Positions 32,814-42,866 of a stretch of 64,000 nucleotides of DNA are shown here, piece after piece. Made by a program: the position numbers and the translations under genes. The notes beneath the pieces were generated by a model. It was not told where the DNA came from. It worked only from the letters and a program-made list of their open reading frames with translations, and searched no databases. Origin of the DNA: Spirulina sp034932185 (lineage in GTDB: Bacteria; Cyanobacteriota; Cyanobacteriia; Cyanobacteriales; Spirulinaceae); the NCBI RefSeq assembly GCF_034932185.1, contig NZ_JAYGHW010000004.1:1-64000 (forward strand), read 5' to 3'. How positions within the stretch are numbered: position 1 is the stretch's first letter; each line of letters begins with the position of its first letter.

Positions 32814-33874
32814 CAACCGGCCAACACCTGTCGCTGCATTGCCGCCGCAATTTGGTCAATGGGTAAAATTTGCCGCGCCCCATTGAGGGCGATCGCCTCC
32901 TTGGGCATCCCAAACACCACCGAAGTCGCCTCATTTTGGGCAATGGTATGGCCGCCAGCTTGGGCGATCGCCGCCAACCCATCCGCCCCATCACGCCCCA
33001 TCCCCGTCAGCAACACCCCCAGGGCCGCGCTGCGATAATACCGCGCCACTGATTCCATCATCACCGTCACCGAGGGCCGATGGCCATCCACCTTCGGCCC
33101 CGCTGATACTGCAAACTGCCCTCGCTGATCCATTTGTAAATGCATCTGCTCCGGCGGAAAATAAATCACACCCCCTTGGGGCATTTCGCCCCCTTGGGCA
33201 ATGCGGATCGGCAAAGCACAATGGAGCATCAGCCAATCGATCAGCCCCTGTAAAAACCCAAAACTAATATGCTGCACGATCACAACCGGCGTGGGCCAAT
33301 CCCCCGGCAACGCCGCCAAAATCGTTTTCAACGCTTGGGGGCCCCCCGTCGAAGCCCCGATCGCCACCATCTTTACCCGGCTACTCTGGCCTGAAGTACG
33401 GAGCGGCATGGGGGGGAGCATAGGCAGGATTTGAGGCACAGCAGTGGGGGATTTACGATAGCGGGTAAACACCCGCACCCCCGATAACACCTGAATCTTC
33501 CGCACCAACGCCGCCTGAATCGCCTCATATTCACTGATATCCTGCACCAAAGGCTTCGGAAAAATATCCACCGCCCCCGCATCTAGGAGGGCAAAAACAT
33601 TTTTCGTATCCTCCTCCTGCACCGAAGCACTGATCACCAAGATCGGAATCGGAGTTTTCGCCATCACCTCATAGGTAAATTGCAGCCCATCCATTTGGGG
33701 CATATGGAGGTCTGTACAAATCACATCGGGGTTCAGTTTGGGGATCATTGACAACGCCTCTAACCCCGTTTTCGCCACCCCCACCACCTCCACATTCCCA
33801 GAAGCATTTAAGATCCGCTTGAGAATCGCTTGAGCAATCAAAGAATCTTCAACCAGCAAGACACGGGTGGGCAT
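32813..33874 (-). CDS. cheB: Chemotaxis response regulator protein-glutamate methylesterase
   Basis: A 353-residue CheB. Residues 1-125 form a receiver domain with phospho-acceptor Asp55 (VICTDLHMPQMDG). The C-terminal methylesterase has the catalytic triad Ser175 (AIGASTGGPQ), His202 (IVQHISFGF) and Asp295 (GMGRDGADG). It removes methyl groups from the MCP encoded two genes upstream. It lies 24 nt downstream of cheA and overlaps trm1. Confidence 0.94.
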   Translation of the reverse strand: MPTRVLLVEDSLIAQAILKRILNASGNVEVVGVAKTGLEALSMIPKLNPDVICTDLHMPQMDGLQFTYEVMAKTPIPILVISASVQEEDTKNVFALLDAGAVDIFPKPLVQDISEYEAIQAALVRKIQVLSGVRVFTRYRKSPTAVPQILPMLPPMPLRTSGQSSRVKMVAIGASTGGPQALKTILAALPGDWPTPVVIVQHISFGFLQGLIDWLMLHCALPIRIAQGGEMPQGGVIYFPPEQMHLQMDQRGQFAVSAGPKVDGHRPSVTVMMESVARYYRSAALGVLLTGMGRDGADGLAAIAQAGGHTIAQNEATSVVFGMPKEAIALNGARQILPIDQIAAAMQRQVLAG

Positions 33875-33898
33875 AGGAATTAGGGGAATGAAGGGGAA

Positions 33899-36205
33899 TT
33901 AAACGAGGCGTTCTAAGGTTTCGAGGAGCACCGATTGATCAAATGTGCCTTTGGTAATATAGGCATTGGCCCCCGCTTCGGCTCCCCGACGGCGATCGTC
34001 TTCTGAAGAAAGAGAAGTGACCAAAATAATCGGCAACTCGTTATATTCGGGATATTCCCGAATGCGACGAGTCATGGCCAAACCATCCAGATTCGGCATT
34101 TGCACATCACTGATTACCGCATCAAACTGACCGGCTTTCAGTTTATTAAAACCATCCAAGCCATCCACGGCGGTGATGACGGTGTACCCTGCTCCTTCTA
34201 AGATACGCTTTTCTTGAGTCCGAATGGTGATTGAATCCTCCGCGAGCAGAACCGTTGCCCGTTTAGTGGTGGTTTTTCTATCGTTGGCGGTGAGATCGGG
34301 GCGAGGCACGAAGGCAGTACGCCCCCGCTGAATACTTTTGAGCAGATCCATCGGATTGAGAATCATACAGACTTCTCCTGTTCCTAAAATGGTTGCTCCG
34401 GCAATATTCCGGACTCGTTTCAGCAATTTACTCTGGGGTTTAAGTACGACATCTTGGGTATCAATGACCTGATCAACAAAGAGGCCAAACCGTTCATCGC
34501 CCATGCGGAGCAAAATACAAGGGAGGCTCCGGTTGCCGTTGGCTTCGGCACTGAGGGTTTCAATGTCGAGGAGTTGGGCGAGATGGGCAACGGAAATGGC
34601 TTGGCCTTGGATGGCGATGGTTTCCCGGCCTTCGACGGTAAAGACATCATTGGGATCAATGAGCAGGGAGGTTTCCACATATTCCACGGGGATGGCTTGG
34701 GTCAACCCGCCCACATCAACGAGTAAGACGTTGGCGGTGGCGAGGGTTGTCCCCAGTTGGATGCGGAAGGTGGTGCCTTGGCCGGGGGTGGATTGGACTT
34801 GAATACTGCCTTTGAGGTGTTCCACATTGGTTTGCACCACATCAAGGCCCACACCCCGGCCGGAAACTTCGGTGATTAAGGTTTGGGTGGAAAAGCCGGG
34901 GGTGAAGATCAGGTTATAGATCTGGGCGGGGGTCATGGCGGCCAATTCGTTGGCACTGTGGAGGCCGCGCTCGATCGCCTTGCGTTTAATTTTTTCTAAA
35001 TCCAAACCCCGCCCATCATCACTGACTTCAATGATCACATTGCTGGTGGTTTGATGACCCTTGAGGCGGATCGTGGCGGTGGGGGGCTTACCGGCGGCGA
35101 GGCGATCGCTCGGTGATTCAATGCCATGGTCAATGGCATTACGAATAATATGCATCAGGGGGTCTTTCATTTCCTCCAAAATGCGTTTATCGGCGGTGGT
35201 TTCGCTCCCTTCAAGGATCAGTTCAATGTCTTTGCCCTGCTGTTTGGCTAAATCCCGCACCATGCGAGGAAAGAGGCTGAAAATATTCGACAGCGGCAAC
35301 AGTCGCAGCGTGCGGATCCGGTCTTCAAGGTTGCCCGCAATCATTTCTAAGCGGGTGGAGTTTTCCTGAGAAGACAGTTTCAGTTGTTGCAGGAGCGTAT
35401 CGAGGCGTTCGATCAGCGTTTGCTCCTGCTCGCTTTGGTTCTGGCCGGTGTGGCGGGTTTTCCATTCCCCCCAGGTATTGAGGACGCTTTCTAGCTCTGA
35501 AGCCACATGGGCAATGCGGATTTTCGTCACGGTGAGTTCCCCCGTTTGGGTGATCAGGTCGTCCAGGTGGCGGGTGGCGACGCGGATCGTTTCGATGCGG
35601 TAGGGTTCAGTGCCGGTTTTGCCATTGGTGGCGGTGGGGATGACGGTGGTGGTGGTGGTTGGAGGAGTGGGGGGAGAGGGTTGAGGAGTGAGGGGGAGTA
35701 AAGGTTCTGGGGTTGAGGGAATTTCTGGGGTTTGGATGGCGACGGGTTCCGGTTCGGGAAGGGGGGCGACTTCGTGATCTGCCTCCGTTGCGGCGGGGTT
35801 GGGGTGAGTGGGGGGAGCAGGGGGGGGAGCGGCTCCCATGAGGGGGGCGGGGGTGTGGAAGGAATCCACGCCGCTGGGATTGCCGGTGACGGCTTCGTTG
35901 ACGAGTTTGCGGACGGCATCGAGGCCCTGATAGAAGCGATCGCTCAATTCCGGGGTGAGGGTGACTTCCTGCCGTTGGAGGCCCCCAAGGAGATGTTCAA
36001 TTTGGTGGATCAGCTTCTCCACCGTATTCACCCCCAACATCCGGGAATCCCCTTTCAAACTGTGGGCCTCCCGGAGCAGTTCTTCGAGGGGACTGAGATC
36101 ATCGGGGCTTTTTTCCAGTTGTAGTAAGCCCGCTTCGAGTTTTTGGAGGTGCTCCTCGCTGGCGGTTTGGTAAAGATTCCGGAGTTCTTCGTCTTCGATA
36201 AACAT
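33899..36205 (-). CDS. cheA: Hybrid chemotaxis histidine kinase CheA with C-terminal receiver
   Basis: A 768-residue cytoplasmic kinase. Order of domains: HPt with phospho-His48 in LREAHSLKGDS; a Pro/Thr-rich linker (about residues 120-200); dimerisation and HATPase (HIIRNAIDHGIE, DDGRGLD, GRGVGLDVV); CheW-like (about residues 490-620); and a receiver at the C-terminus (VLLAEDSITIR; ISDVQMPNLDG). A fused receiver is usual in cyanobacterial CheA proteins of pilus-based phototaxis systems. It lies between the MCP and cheB genes. Confidence 0.94.
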   Translation of the reverse strand: MFIEDEELRNLYQTASEEHLQKLEAGLLQLEKSPDDLSPLEELLREAHSLKGDSRMLGVNTVEKLIHQIEHLLGGLQRQEVTLTPELSDRFYQGLDAVRKLVNEAVTGNPSGVDSFHTPAPLMGAAPPPAPPTHPNPAATEADHEVAPLPEPEPVAIQTPEIPSTPEPLLPLTPQPSPPTPPTTTTTVIPTATNGKTGTEPYRIETIRVATRHLDDLITQTGELTVTKIRIAHVASELESVLNTWGEWKTRHTGQNQSEQEQTLIERLDTLLQQLKLSSQENSTRLEMIAGNLEDRIRTLRLLPLSNIFSLFPRMVRDLAKQQGKDIELILEGSETTADKRILEEMKDPLMHIIRNAIDHGIESPSDRLAAGKPPTATIRLKGHQTTSNVIIEVSDDGRGLDLEKIKRKAIERGLHSANELAAMTPAQIYNLIFTPGFSTQTLITEVSGRGVGLDVVQTNVEHLKGSIQVQSTPGQGTTFRIQLGTTLATANVLLVDVGGLTQAIPVEYVETSLLIDPNDVFTVEGRETIAIQGQAISVAHLAQLLDIETLSAEANGNRSLPCILLRMGDERFGLFVDQVIDTQDVVLKPQSKLLKRVRNIAGATILGTGEVCMILNPMDLLKSIQRGRTAFVPRPDLTANDRKTTTKRATVLLAEDSITIRTQEKRILEGAGYTVITAVDGLDGFNKLKAGQFDAVISDVQMPNLDGLAMTRRIREYPEYNELPIILVTSLSSEDDRRRGAEAGANAYITKGTFDQSVLLETLERLV

Positions 36206-36234
36206 AGGATTTTCGGGATGGAACGTGAGCGGAT

Positions 36235-37683
36235 TTAAACCATCGCCTGGAGGTTCAGGGTGGTTTCATTGAGTTTCTGGGTGCCAATTTTGGTTTGGCT
36301 AATGCCCCAGGCGGTTTCCTGGGCCCCCTGATTGATTTGGTTCATAGCCTGGACGACTTGGGCGATCGCCGTGGCCTCTTCTTGGATACTGAAGGCAATT
36401 TGCTGACTACTCAACACCACTTCACTAATCGCACTGTTGACTCCGGCAAAAGCTTGGGCGGTTTCACGGGTCAAGACCACGCCACTTTCAACACTTGCGG
36501 TGCTATCGCGGGTGACGGTAACGGTGGTTTGCACCGCCTGTTGAATGGCCCGGACGCGATCGCCAATATTTTGGGTCGATTGTTGGGTTTGTTCGGCCAA
36601 TTTGCGAATTTCCGCCGCCACCACCGTAAAGCCTTTACCCTGTTCCCCCGCCCGCACCGCCTCAATGGCCGCATTCAGGGCTAACAAATTCGTCTGTTGG
36701 GCAATTTCATCCACCAAGCGGGCAATATTCTCGATCGCCCCCGCTTGCTCCTGCAATTCCTGGGTTTGGTGGGCAATGGCCGCCACCGTTTCCTGAAGCC
36801 GCTGGATGGCGGTGAGGGTATGGCTGGCGGCTTGGTTGCCCTGCTCCACCAGCGTTAACACCTGTTGCGATCGCGCCACCACCGCCTTCACCTGCCGGGA
36901 GGACTGTTGAGAAGCCGCTTCCAGTTGGCTCATCGTCGTTGTCGTTTCCTGCACCGAACTCGCCTGCTGTGTCGCCACCGTTTCCTGTCTCGCTGCCACA
37001 GCAGCAATTTCCTCACTCGTCGTCGCCACCGTGTTAATCAGTTCCTCCACCGTGCCGGTTATCGCCTCCGAGAGAAATTTCCGCAGGGGCGAAAGTACCA
37101 CGACAATCGTGATCGTCAATACCGGCACAAAAATCCATAAAATCCACCGAAAGACTTGGGTCGCCACGAGCCGTTCCGCTGCCGCCGTTTCTGACTGCAA
37201 ATCAATTAACTCATTTAACTGGGCTGTAATTGGATCAATGGCGTTATAAATCCGATTATTAACCGCTCTGATTTCAAGGGCATTTTGAGATCTTAACGCT
37301 GCCACTAAACGATCTAATTCTGGCTCTGACTGCGCAAATAAAGCTTCAGCTTGATCAACCATATCCAATTCCCCTGGCGTTAATTGCGTTTGCAAATAAA
37401 TCCGCCAAGTTTCGGCGATCTGACGGCGAGCCGATTCAATTTCTTGGGTGGCTGTGATCGGGGTCATCAAACCTGAATCGGCTTTATGGGTGGCATCAAC
37501 AATTGTGACCGCATAGGCATCGGAAACCGCTTTAATCTGTTGCATCGGGATGACACGATCATCATAAATCGTCCGAACTTGCCGATTCATGAGCCAAAAT
37601 CCTGCAATCGAAAACCCGCCTAAAATACCGAGAAGCAGAGCAGGCAGGAGGCTAAACAATTGAATTTTAGCTTTGAGATTCAT
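36235..37683 (-). CDS. Methyl-accepting chemotaxis protein
   Basis: A 482-residue inner-membrane receptor. TM1 is at residues 8-34, a four-helix-bundle ligand domain spans about 35-170, and TM2 lies at about 173-197 (WILWIFVPVLTITIVVVL). No clear HAMP domain is seen after TM2. The signalling hairpin is EIAQQTNLLALNAAI near residue 340, followed by GKGFTVVAAEIRKLAEQTQ. It is first of an operon with cheA, cheB and trm1. No cheW, cheY or cheR is adjacent. Confidence 0.93.
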   Translation of the reverse strand: MNLKAKIQLFSLLPALLLGILGGFSIAGFWLMNRQVRTIYDDRVIPMQQIKAVSDAYAVTIVDATHKADSGLMTPITATQEIESARRQIAETWRIYLQTQLTPGELDMVDQAEALFAQSEPELDRLVAALRSQNALEIRAVNNRIYNAIDPITAQLNELIDLQSETAAAERLVATQVFRWILWIFVPVLTITIVVVLSPLRKFLSEAITGTVEELINTVATTSEEIAAVAARQETVATQQASSVQETTTTMSQLEAASQQSSRQVKAVVARSQQVLTLVEQGNQAASHTLTAIQRLQETVAAIAHQTQELQEQAGAIENIARLVDEIAQQTNLLALNAAIEAVRAGEQGKGFTVVAAEIRKLAEQTQQSTQNIGDRVRAIQQAVQTTVTVTRDSTASVESGVVLTRETAQAFAGVNSAISEVVLSSQQIAFSIQEEATAIAQVVQAMNQINQGAQETAWGISQTKIGTQKLNETTLNLQAMV

Positions 37684-38027
37684 GATTATTTAACTCTAAG
37701 GGGATAAAACAAAGATAATGTAATGAGTAGATTACCCTTGCTTCAATATGAATCCTGTGTTGATCATAGCCCTGAATTAAACTGCCCTTTAATAATGGTT
37801 AAATTGTTGTTAAATGATCGTTAACAAGAATTGCGGTAAACCCCTCCCTGACACCCACAAGAGGGACATCCTCTTTCCCATAACTGGGCAAAATTCCGGA
37901 CTTCTCCCCCATTGATCTGCTGACAAAGGCAACATATTGATCCAAGGCTCCTGAAATTGAGCCAACTGTGGAAATTTAACGACACCCACCGGCTCTCATT
38001 GTTTTCACTGTACTCTGCTTTCAGACA
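37684..38027. other. Intergenic region upstream of the MCP operon
   Basis: 344 bp, A/T-rich near 37684-37830 (for example TTTAACTCTAAGGGGATAAA), a likely promoter region for the MCP operon. A short GACATCCTCTTTCCC string at about 37867 resembles an IS right end, but no stem was found. Nothing else is recognised. Confidence 0.45.
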
Positions 38028-39008
38028 TCAATTCGGGTTTTTTAATAAATCAACATCATCCTTCCCTGGGGCCTGAACCCCAACGCTTTCAACCTGGGCC
38101 AACCAGGGTAAAAGAGCTTGATGAAACAGATCTGGACATTCATCCTGGGGGCAATGGCCCGCCCCGGGGAGAGCCACAAACTGAAGGCGGGGGTTCAGGT
38201 GGCGGAAATGATGGGAGAGGGCAAAGGGGACAAAGCGATCGCTCTCCCCCCAGAGCAATAAAATCGGCTGGGTTAAGCCCGCAATCACCGCCGTCATCGG
38301 GGGGGAAAAATCCGCCCCCCGCAGGCTGTGGAAAAGAGCAACTAACGTATCCCCCGCCCCCAGGTCATAGGCCGGATTCGACAAAATCTGTACCAGTTCA
38401 TCATCCACCGCCTCCCGATGGGGATAGGCCAGCGTCACCCAAGGGCGAATCACCGCCGGGCGGCGCACCCAAGCCAGGAGTAACTTCAACAGCAAAGGCG
38501 GCGTAAACATCCGTTCAATCGTATTCACAAGGGGCCGCAAAGGCGCGGGAATCGCCCCCTGACTTAAGGCCACATCCGGCAAATTAATCAACGCCACCCC
38601 CGCCACCATCTCCGGATAACGGGCTGCGGCCAAAGCACAAACCAATGATCCTAAAGAATTCCCCACCAACACCACCGGCCGCCCAATCCAGGTGGCCCAA
38701 AAATCATGCACCTGCTCCACCCAAAGATCCAAGCTATAGCGGGTTTTAGCCTTGCGGGAGCCGCCAAACCCCAAAAGATCGAGGGCATAAACGGGGCGAT
38801 CGCCCCGCAACACCGGAATATTATGCCGCCAATGCTCAAGGGCCGCCCCAAACCCATGGATCAAAATCACCGGCAGCCCCCGCCCCTCCCCACCAGCAGG
38901 GGTAAAACTATAGCGCACCGGCCAGCCCCGCCAGACCCAATCCCGTTGGCGACCAATGCGCTGCTCCCACGGCCACTGTTCCCGTTCTGTCTTACCCACC
39001 CCACCCAT
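38028..39008 (-). CDS. Alpha/beta fold hydrolase
   Basis: A 326-residue cytoplasmic hydrolase. The oxyanion motif is VILIHGFGAALEHWR (about residue 46), the nucleophile Ser lies in LVGNSLGSLVC (about residue 120), the Asp in LLWGESDRFVP, and the catalytic His in PGAGHCPQDE. A helical cap lies between residues 150 and 225. Substrate unknown. It is divergent from infC. Confidence 0.87.
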   Translation of the reverse strand: MGGVGKTEREQWPWEQRIGRQRDWVWRGWPVRYSFTPAGGEGRGLPVILIHGFGAALEHWRHNIPVLRGDRPVYALDLLGFGGSRKAKTRYSLDLWVEQVHDFWATWIGRPVVLVGNSLGSLVCALAAARYPEMVAGVALINLPDVALSQGAIPAPLRPLVNTIERMFTPPLLLKLLLAWVRRPAVIRPWVTLAYPHREAVDDELVQILSNPAYDLGAGDTLVALFHSLRGADFSPPMTAVIAGLTQPILLLWGESDRFVPFALSHHFRHLNPRLQFVALPGAGHCPQDECPDLFHQALLPWLAQVESVGVQAPGKDDVDLLKNPN

Positions 39009-39185
39009 CCCCCATCATCCTAATGCCCATCCCCATTGTAGGGTCTTGATGATCTCACCCTTACCCAAACCCAGACTGGAAAAAAACCCAGGCCACAGGG
39101 AGACGAAATCCCCAGACAATCAGTACAATGGGCAGATGACGAAAAACTCTCAGATTTCACCTGACCAAACGATTGCAAGGCACCC

Positions 39186-39725
39186 TTGACACAACCTGTG
39201 AAAGATAGACGCACGCGCCGGGATTTACCGCAAATTAACGAACGTATCCGCTACCCTCAAATTCGCGTCATTGATACCGATGGCGGCCAAATGGGCATCA
39301 TCACTTCCGAGGAAGGCCGTCGCCTTGCCGAAGAGCGGGAACTTGATCTCGTTCTTGTCAGCGACAAGTCCGATCCCCCCGTCTGTCGGATTATGGACTA
39401 CGGCAAATACAAGTTTGAACAAGAGAAAAAAGCGCGGGAAGCTCGCAAAAAGCAGCACACCGCCGATGTTAAAGAAGTGAAGATGCGCTACAAAATCGAA
39501 GAACACGATTACCAAGTGCGTGTTAATAGTGCGATCCGTTTCCTGAAAGCGGGGGATAAGGTCAAAGCGACGATCACGTTCCGGGGACGGGAAATCCAGC
39601 ACGCCAACCTCGCTGAAGCCCTCCTCAACCGCATGGCCAAGGATCTCGAAGCCGTCGCCGAACTCCAACAGGCCCCGAAACGAGAGGGACGGAATATGAT
39701 GATGTTGCTCTCTCCCAAAAAGTGA
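39186..39725 (+). CDS. infC: Translation initiation factor IF-3
   Basis: A 179-residue IF-3, which binds the 30S subunit and checks the initiator tRNA-start codon pairing. The N-domain contains PQINERIRYPQIRVIDTDGGQMGI; a Lys/Arg-rich linker (FEQEKKAREARKKQ) leads to the C-domain with EVKMRYKIEEHDYQVR and KVKATITFRGRE. There is no usable ATG: an in-frame stop lies at 39162-39164, and the options are TTG at 39186 or GTG at 39198. A non-AUG start allows IF-3 to repress its own translation, as known for E. coli infC (AUU). Confidence 0.92.
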   Translation: MTQPVKDRRTRRDLPQINERIRYPQIRVIDTDGGQMGIITSEEGRRLAEERELDLVLVSDKSDPPVCRIMDYGKYKFEQEKKAREARKKQHTADVKEVKMRYKIEEHDYQVRVNSAIRFLKAGDKVKATITFRGREIQHANLAEALLNRMAKDLEAVAELQQAPKREGRNMMMLLSPKK

Positions 39726-39746
39726 GCCTTCACCCTTAACCATAAA

Positions 39747-39785
39747 TAGGCTTATGGTGGGTTACGCTCCCCATTAGCCTGTTTA
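39747..39785 (+). terminator. Candidate terminator hairpin after infC
   Basis: TAGGCTTATGG (39747-39757) can pair with CCATTAGCCT (39771-39780), one mismatch, then GTTTATG. The T-run is poor, so it could instead be an mRNA-processing hairpin. Confidence 0.4.
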
Positions 39786-39804
39786 TGATTTTCCCCACCC
39801 CATT

Positions 39805-42804
39805 ATGAAAACAGCCAAAAGCGTTCGCAATTCAGGAGACTGGCGACAACAAATCCTCAAAATCGTCAACCTCAGACCAGAGGAAGGCGAACGGACGTTT
39901 TTAATGTTTGCCTGCTATACCCTCACCTCCATTGGTTTACTCTGGCTGGAGCAATGTACGATCGCCCTCTTTTTAGAGCATTTTGGGGCGGAGGGGTTGC
40001 CGGTGATCTATGTGGCCAGTGCGCTGATGGGGTCGGGCTTAGGGATTATTTATTCCTGGTTGCAAAATAACTTTCCCCTCAAGCAGGTCTTTATAGTCAT
40101 TGCCCTGCTGATGGCGTTGCCCTTGGTGCTTTTTCGTGTTGGCTTAGAGTTGGGCAATGGCAGCGGCATTATTGTGATGGGGGTGGTATTTACGCTGCGG
40201 CTCTGGATGGATGCCGAAGAGGTGCTCAACGACCTCAACTCCCAAGTGGCAGCGAACCAACTGTTTAACATTCGCGAAATTAAGCGGGCTTATCCGATTG
40301 TTTCCAGTGGGCTATTACTGGGGGATGTGCTGTCGGGGTTTTCCCTTCCTGTGTTGTTGCTCTTGATTGGCCTGAAAAATGTCATTCTGGCTGCGGCGGT
40401 GATGATTCTCCTGGGGGGTAGCGTGTTGCTTTACCTCAGCAATCGCTATAAACAGGCTTTCCCCGATACGCCGGTACGGGAACTCGATGAGCTTCAGAGT
40501 AACTACGCTTCTAAGCGTACCGGCGGGACGTTGCGCCGCTACATTATTCCCCTGTTTGCCTTTTTCGTGTTGGGAGAACTGCTGTTTTTATTGGTGGAGT
40601 TCCAATATTTAGGGGAGTTGGAGCGGGTCTATCCCAATACCGATGAGATTGCTGGGTTCCTGGGGCTGTTTTCGGGGATTTTGGGGATTTGTGAGTTGGC
40701 GACCCAATGGTTTGTCTCCAGTCGAGCGGTGGAGCGGTTGGGGGTGTTTGTGGCGGCGATGTTTTTGCCGGTTTCCCTGTCGATTTTGGGCTTTTTTACG
40801 ATTCTGTTGGATGTCACCAACTTGGGGGGCTTTGATTTTGACGGGGCGCAGATCCTGTTTGTGGGGGTGATTGTCCTCAAGTTTTTTGATGAGTTGCTCC
40901 GCTATACGCTGATTGCGGGGATTGAACCCTTTTTGTTTCAACCGTTACCGGCGGAGATTCGCAGTGATATTCAAACCCAGGTGCAGGGGATTGCGGAACC
41001 CCTTTCGACGGGGTTAACGGGGCTGGGGATTCTTTCGGCGGTGTGGATTTGTGGCAAGGTGTTTGCCTATTTGCCGGAGGAGTCGGCGCGGGTGGCTCAG
41101 GGGGGGATTTTTGTGGGGGCGATCGTCCTGTTCTCGATTGTCTGGGCCACCAGTGCGCTATTTTTGCGCCAGAGCTATGTGAGTTTGTTGGTGCAGAGTG
41201 CGGAGCATGGGCGGCTGGGGTTTGGTTCGGTGGATCTCAATGCCTTTAAGCGGGCAATTATTGATTCTTTGGATCAGGAGACCGCCGATGAGGATAAACG
41301 GTCTTGTATTCAACTCTTGGAGCGGATCGATGTGGCCAATGCGGGGGAAATCCTCGCGCCTCGGTTGGTGAAGCTGTCGCCGGATTTGCAATACCTGAGT
41401 ATGAAGGTGATGTTGGCGGCTCCGAAGGTGGAGTATTTGGGCCATGTGCAGCGGTTGATTGAGTGTAAGCCGAGTTTGGATGTGTTGGCCTCTGCGCTGC
41501 GGTATATTTGGCTGGCTCAACCGGAGTTAGAGACCCATACCCTTAAGCCCTATCTCAATGAGCGGGTGGATCCGATGGTGCGGGGGACGGCGGCGGGGCT
41601 GATTTTGCGACGGGGGACGGCGGACGATCGCAAGGAAGCCACAGCCACATTAGAACAAATGCTGACCTCGAACCGGGAAAAGGAGCGGGTGATTGGGGTG
41701 CAGGCGTTGCAGGAGGCGGATGAGCAGTCGGATCTCAGTCAGTTTTATATTCCGATGCTGCTACAAGATGAGTCGGCGCGGGTGCGTTGTGCGTTGTTAG
41801 AGGCGATCGCCGCTAAACGTCTCACCGATTACTACCCTTCCCTCCTCAAGGGGCTGTACTACCGATCAACTCGTGATGCGGCCAAGCAATCTTTAGTGAA
41901 GTTGGGGGATGAGGCGATCGCCCTCCTCAGTTCCGTGGCAGAAGATATTCATAAACCCGATTTTATCCGTCAACAGGCTTGGTCCGCCCTGGCGGAAATT
42001 GGCAGCCCTACGGCGATCACGATGCTGATTCAACACCTACTCACCAGTTGGGGGACGGCTCGGCGCAACCTACTGCGGATTTTGTTGAAAATTCCGGGGG
42101 ATCACGGTATTGAAATGGTGTTAGAGCAAATTGGCCGCAGTGGCGTGGAAACGCTGATCGAGCAGGAATTGCTCCTGTTGGATCAAGTGCTGGCGGCGGA
42201 TTTAGACTTGCCCGCCGATGGGATCACGGGGCGAGAAGCGGATTTATTGCGGTCTAGCTTAAAGGGGATGCAGGCGGATATTACCGATCGCTGCTTTTTG
42301 ATCATGAAGCTGCTTTATCCCTTTAATGCCATCCAAGCGGCGATTCTCAATCTGGACTCCGATTCTGAGGTGAGCATTGCCCTCGGGTTGGAAATTTTGG
42401 ACAATACCGTCGATCTACCCCAAAAACAAATTTTATTGCGGGTTTTGGAGCGTCGCCCCACCCGCGATCGCCTCAATGATTTAAACGACCTGATGCCCTA
42501 TGAGCCATTAGAGGCGGGCGATCGCCTCCGTCGCTTACTGGAATTGCGCCATTTCCTTTCCGATTGGACTCTCGCCTGCTGTTTCCATTTAGCGCGGGAG
42601 CAGCGCTGGGCCGTCAGTCGTGAGTCCACCTTGGTGGGCCTGCGCCATCCCAGTAGTTTTGTACGGGAATCGGTGCTGGCTTACCTCAAGGCCGCCAGCC
42701 CCCGCACCTGCCTAGAATTGTTGCCAGTCTTGAAGAATGACCCCGATCCCCTCGTAGCGGCACAAGTCGATCGGTTAAAAATAGAGTTAAATTATGGAAC
42801 CTAG
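39805..42804 (+). CDS. NTT/MFS-like membrane protein fused to HEAT repeats
   Basis: A 999-residue protein with an N-terminal membrane part and a long cytoplasmic helical-repeat part. Residues about 25-460 hold some 10-12 membrane helices; the strings VIYVASALMGSGLGIIYS and FNIREIKRAYPIVSSGLLLGDVLSG resemble nucleotide transporter (NTT/ATP-ADP translocase) relatives. Residues about 480-999 consist of HEAT-like repeats (DPMVRGTAAGLIL, ESARVRCALLEAI, PDFIRQQAWSALAEIG, SSFVRESVLAYL). NTT-like proteins with HEAT and cNMP-binding parts are known in free-living bacteria but their substrates are not settled. The following gene encodes a cNMP-binding protein (62 nt gap). Confidence 0.78.
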   Translation: MKTAKSVRNSGDWRQQILKIVNLRPEEGERTFLMFACYTLTSIGLLWLEQCTIALFLEHFGAEGLPVIYVASALMGSGLGIIYSWLQNNFPLKQVFIVIALLMALPLVLFRVGLELGNGSGIIVMGVVFTLRLWMDAEEVLNDLNSQVAANQLFNIREIKRAYPIVSSGLLLGDVLSGFSLPVLLLLIGLKNVILAAAVMILLGGSVLLYLSNRYKQAFPDTPVRELDELQSNYASKRTGGTLRRYIIPLFAFFVLGELLFLLVEFQYLGELERVYPNTDEIAGFLGLFSGILGICELATQWFVSSRAVERLGVFVAAMFLPVSLSILGFFTILLDVTNLGGFDFDGAQILFVGVIVLKFFDELLRYTLIAGIEPFLFQPLPAEIRSDIQTQVQGIAEPLSTGLTGLGILSAVWICGKVFAYLPEESARVAQGGIFVGAIVLFSIVWATSALFLRQSYVSLLVQSAEHGRLGFGSVDLNAFKRAIIDSLDQETADEDKRSCIQLLERIDVANAGEILAPRLVKLSPDLQYLSMKVMLAAPKVEYLGHVQRLIECKPSLDVLASALRYIWLAQPELETHTLKPYLNERVDPMVRGTAAGLILRRGTADDRKEATATLEQMLTSNREKERVIGVQALQEADEQSDLSQFYIPMLLQDESARVRCALLEAIAAKRLTDYYPSLLKGLYYRSTRDAAKQSLVKLGDEAIALLSSVAEDIHKPDFIRQQAWSALAEIGSPTAITMLIQHLLTSWGTARRNLLRILLKIPGDHGIEMVLEQIGRSGVETLIEQELLLLDQVLAADLDLPADGITGREADLLRSSLKGMQADITDRCFLIMKLLYPFNAIQAAILNLDSDSEVSIALGLEILDNTVDLPQKQILLRVLERRPTRDRLNDLNDLMPYEPLEAGDRLRRLLELRHFLSDWTLACCFHLAREQRWAVSRESTLVGLRHPSSFVRESVLAYLKAASPRTCLELLPVLKNDPDPLVAAQVDRLKIELNYGT

Positions 42805-42866
42805 CGAAATTTATTCAACCCGACCCTCGATGGTCTGGGAGCATCACACCCCCTTTTAAAATCGCC

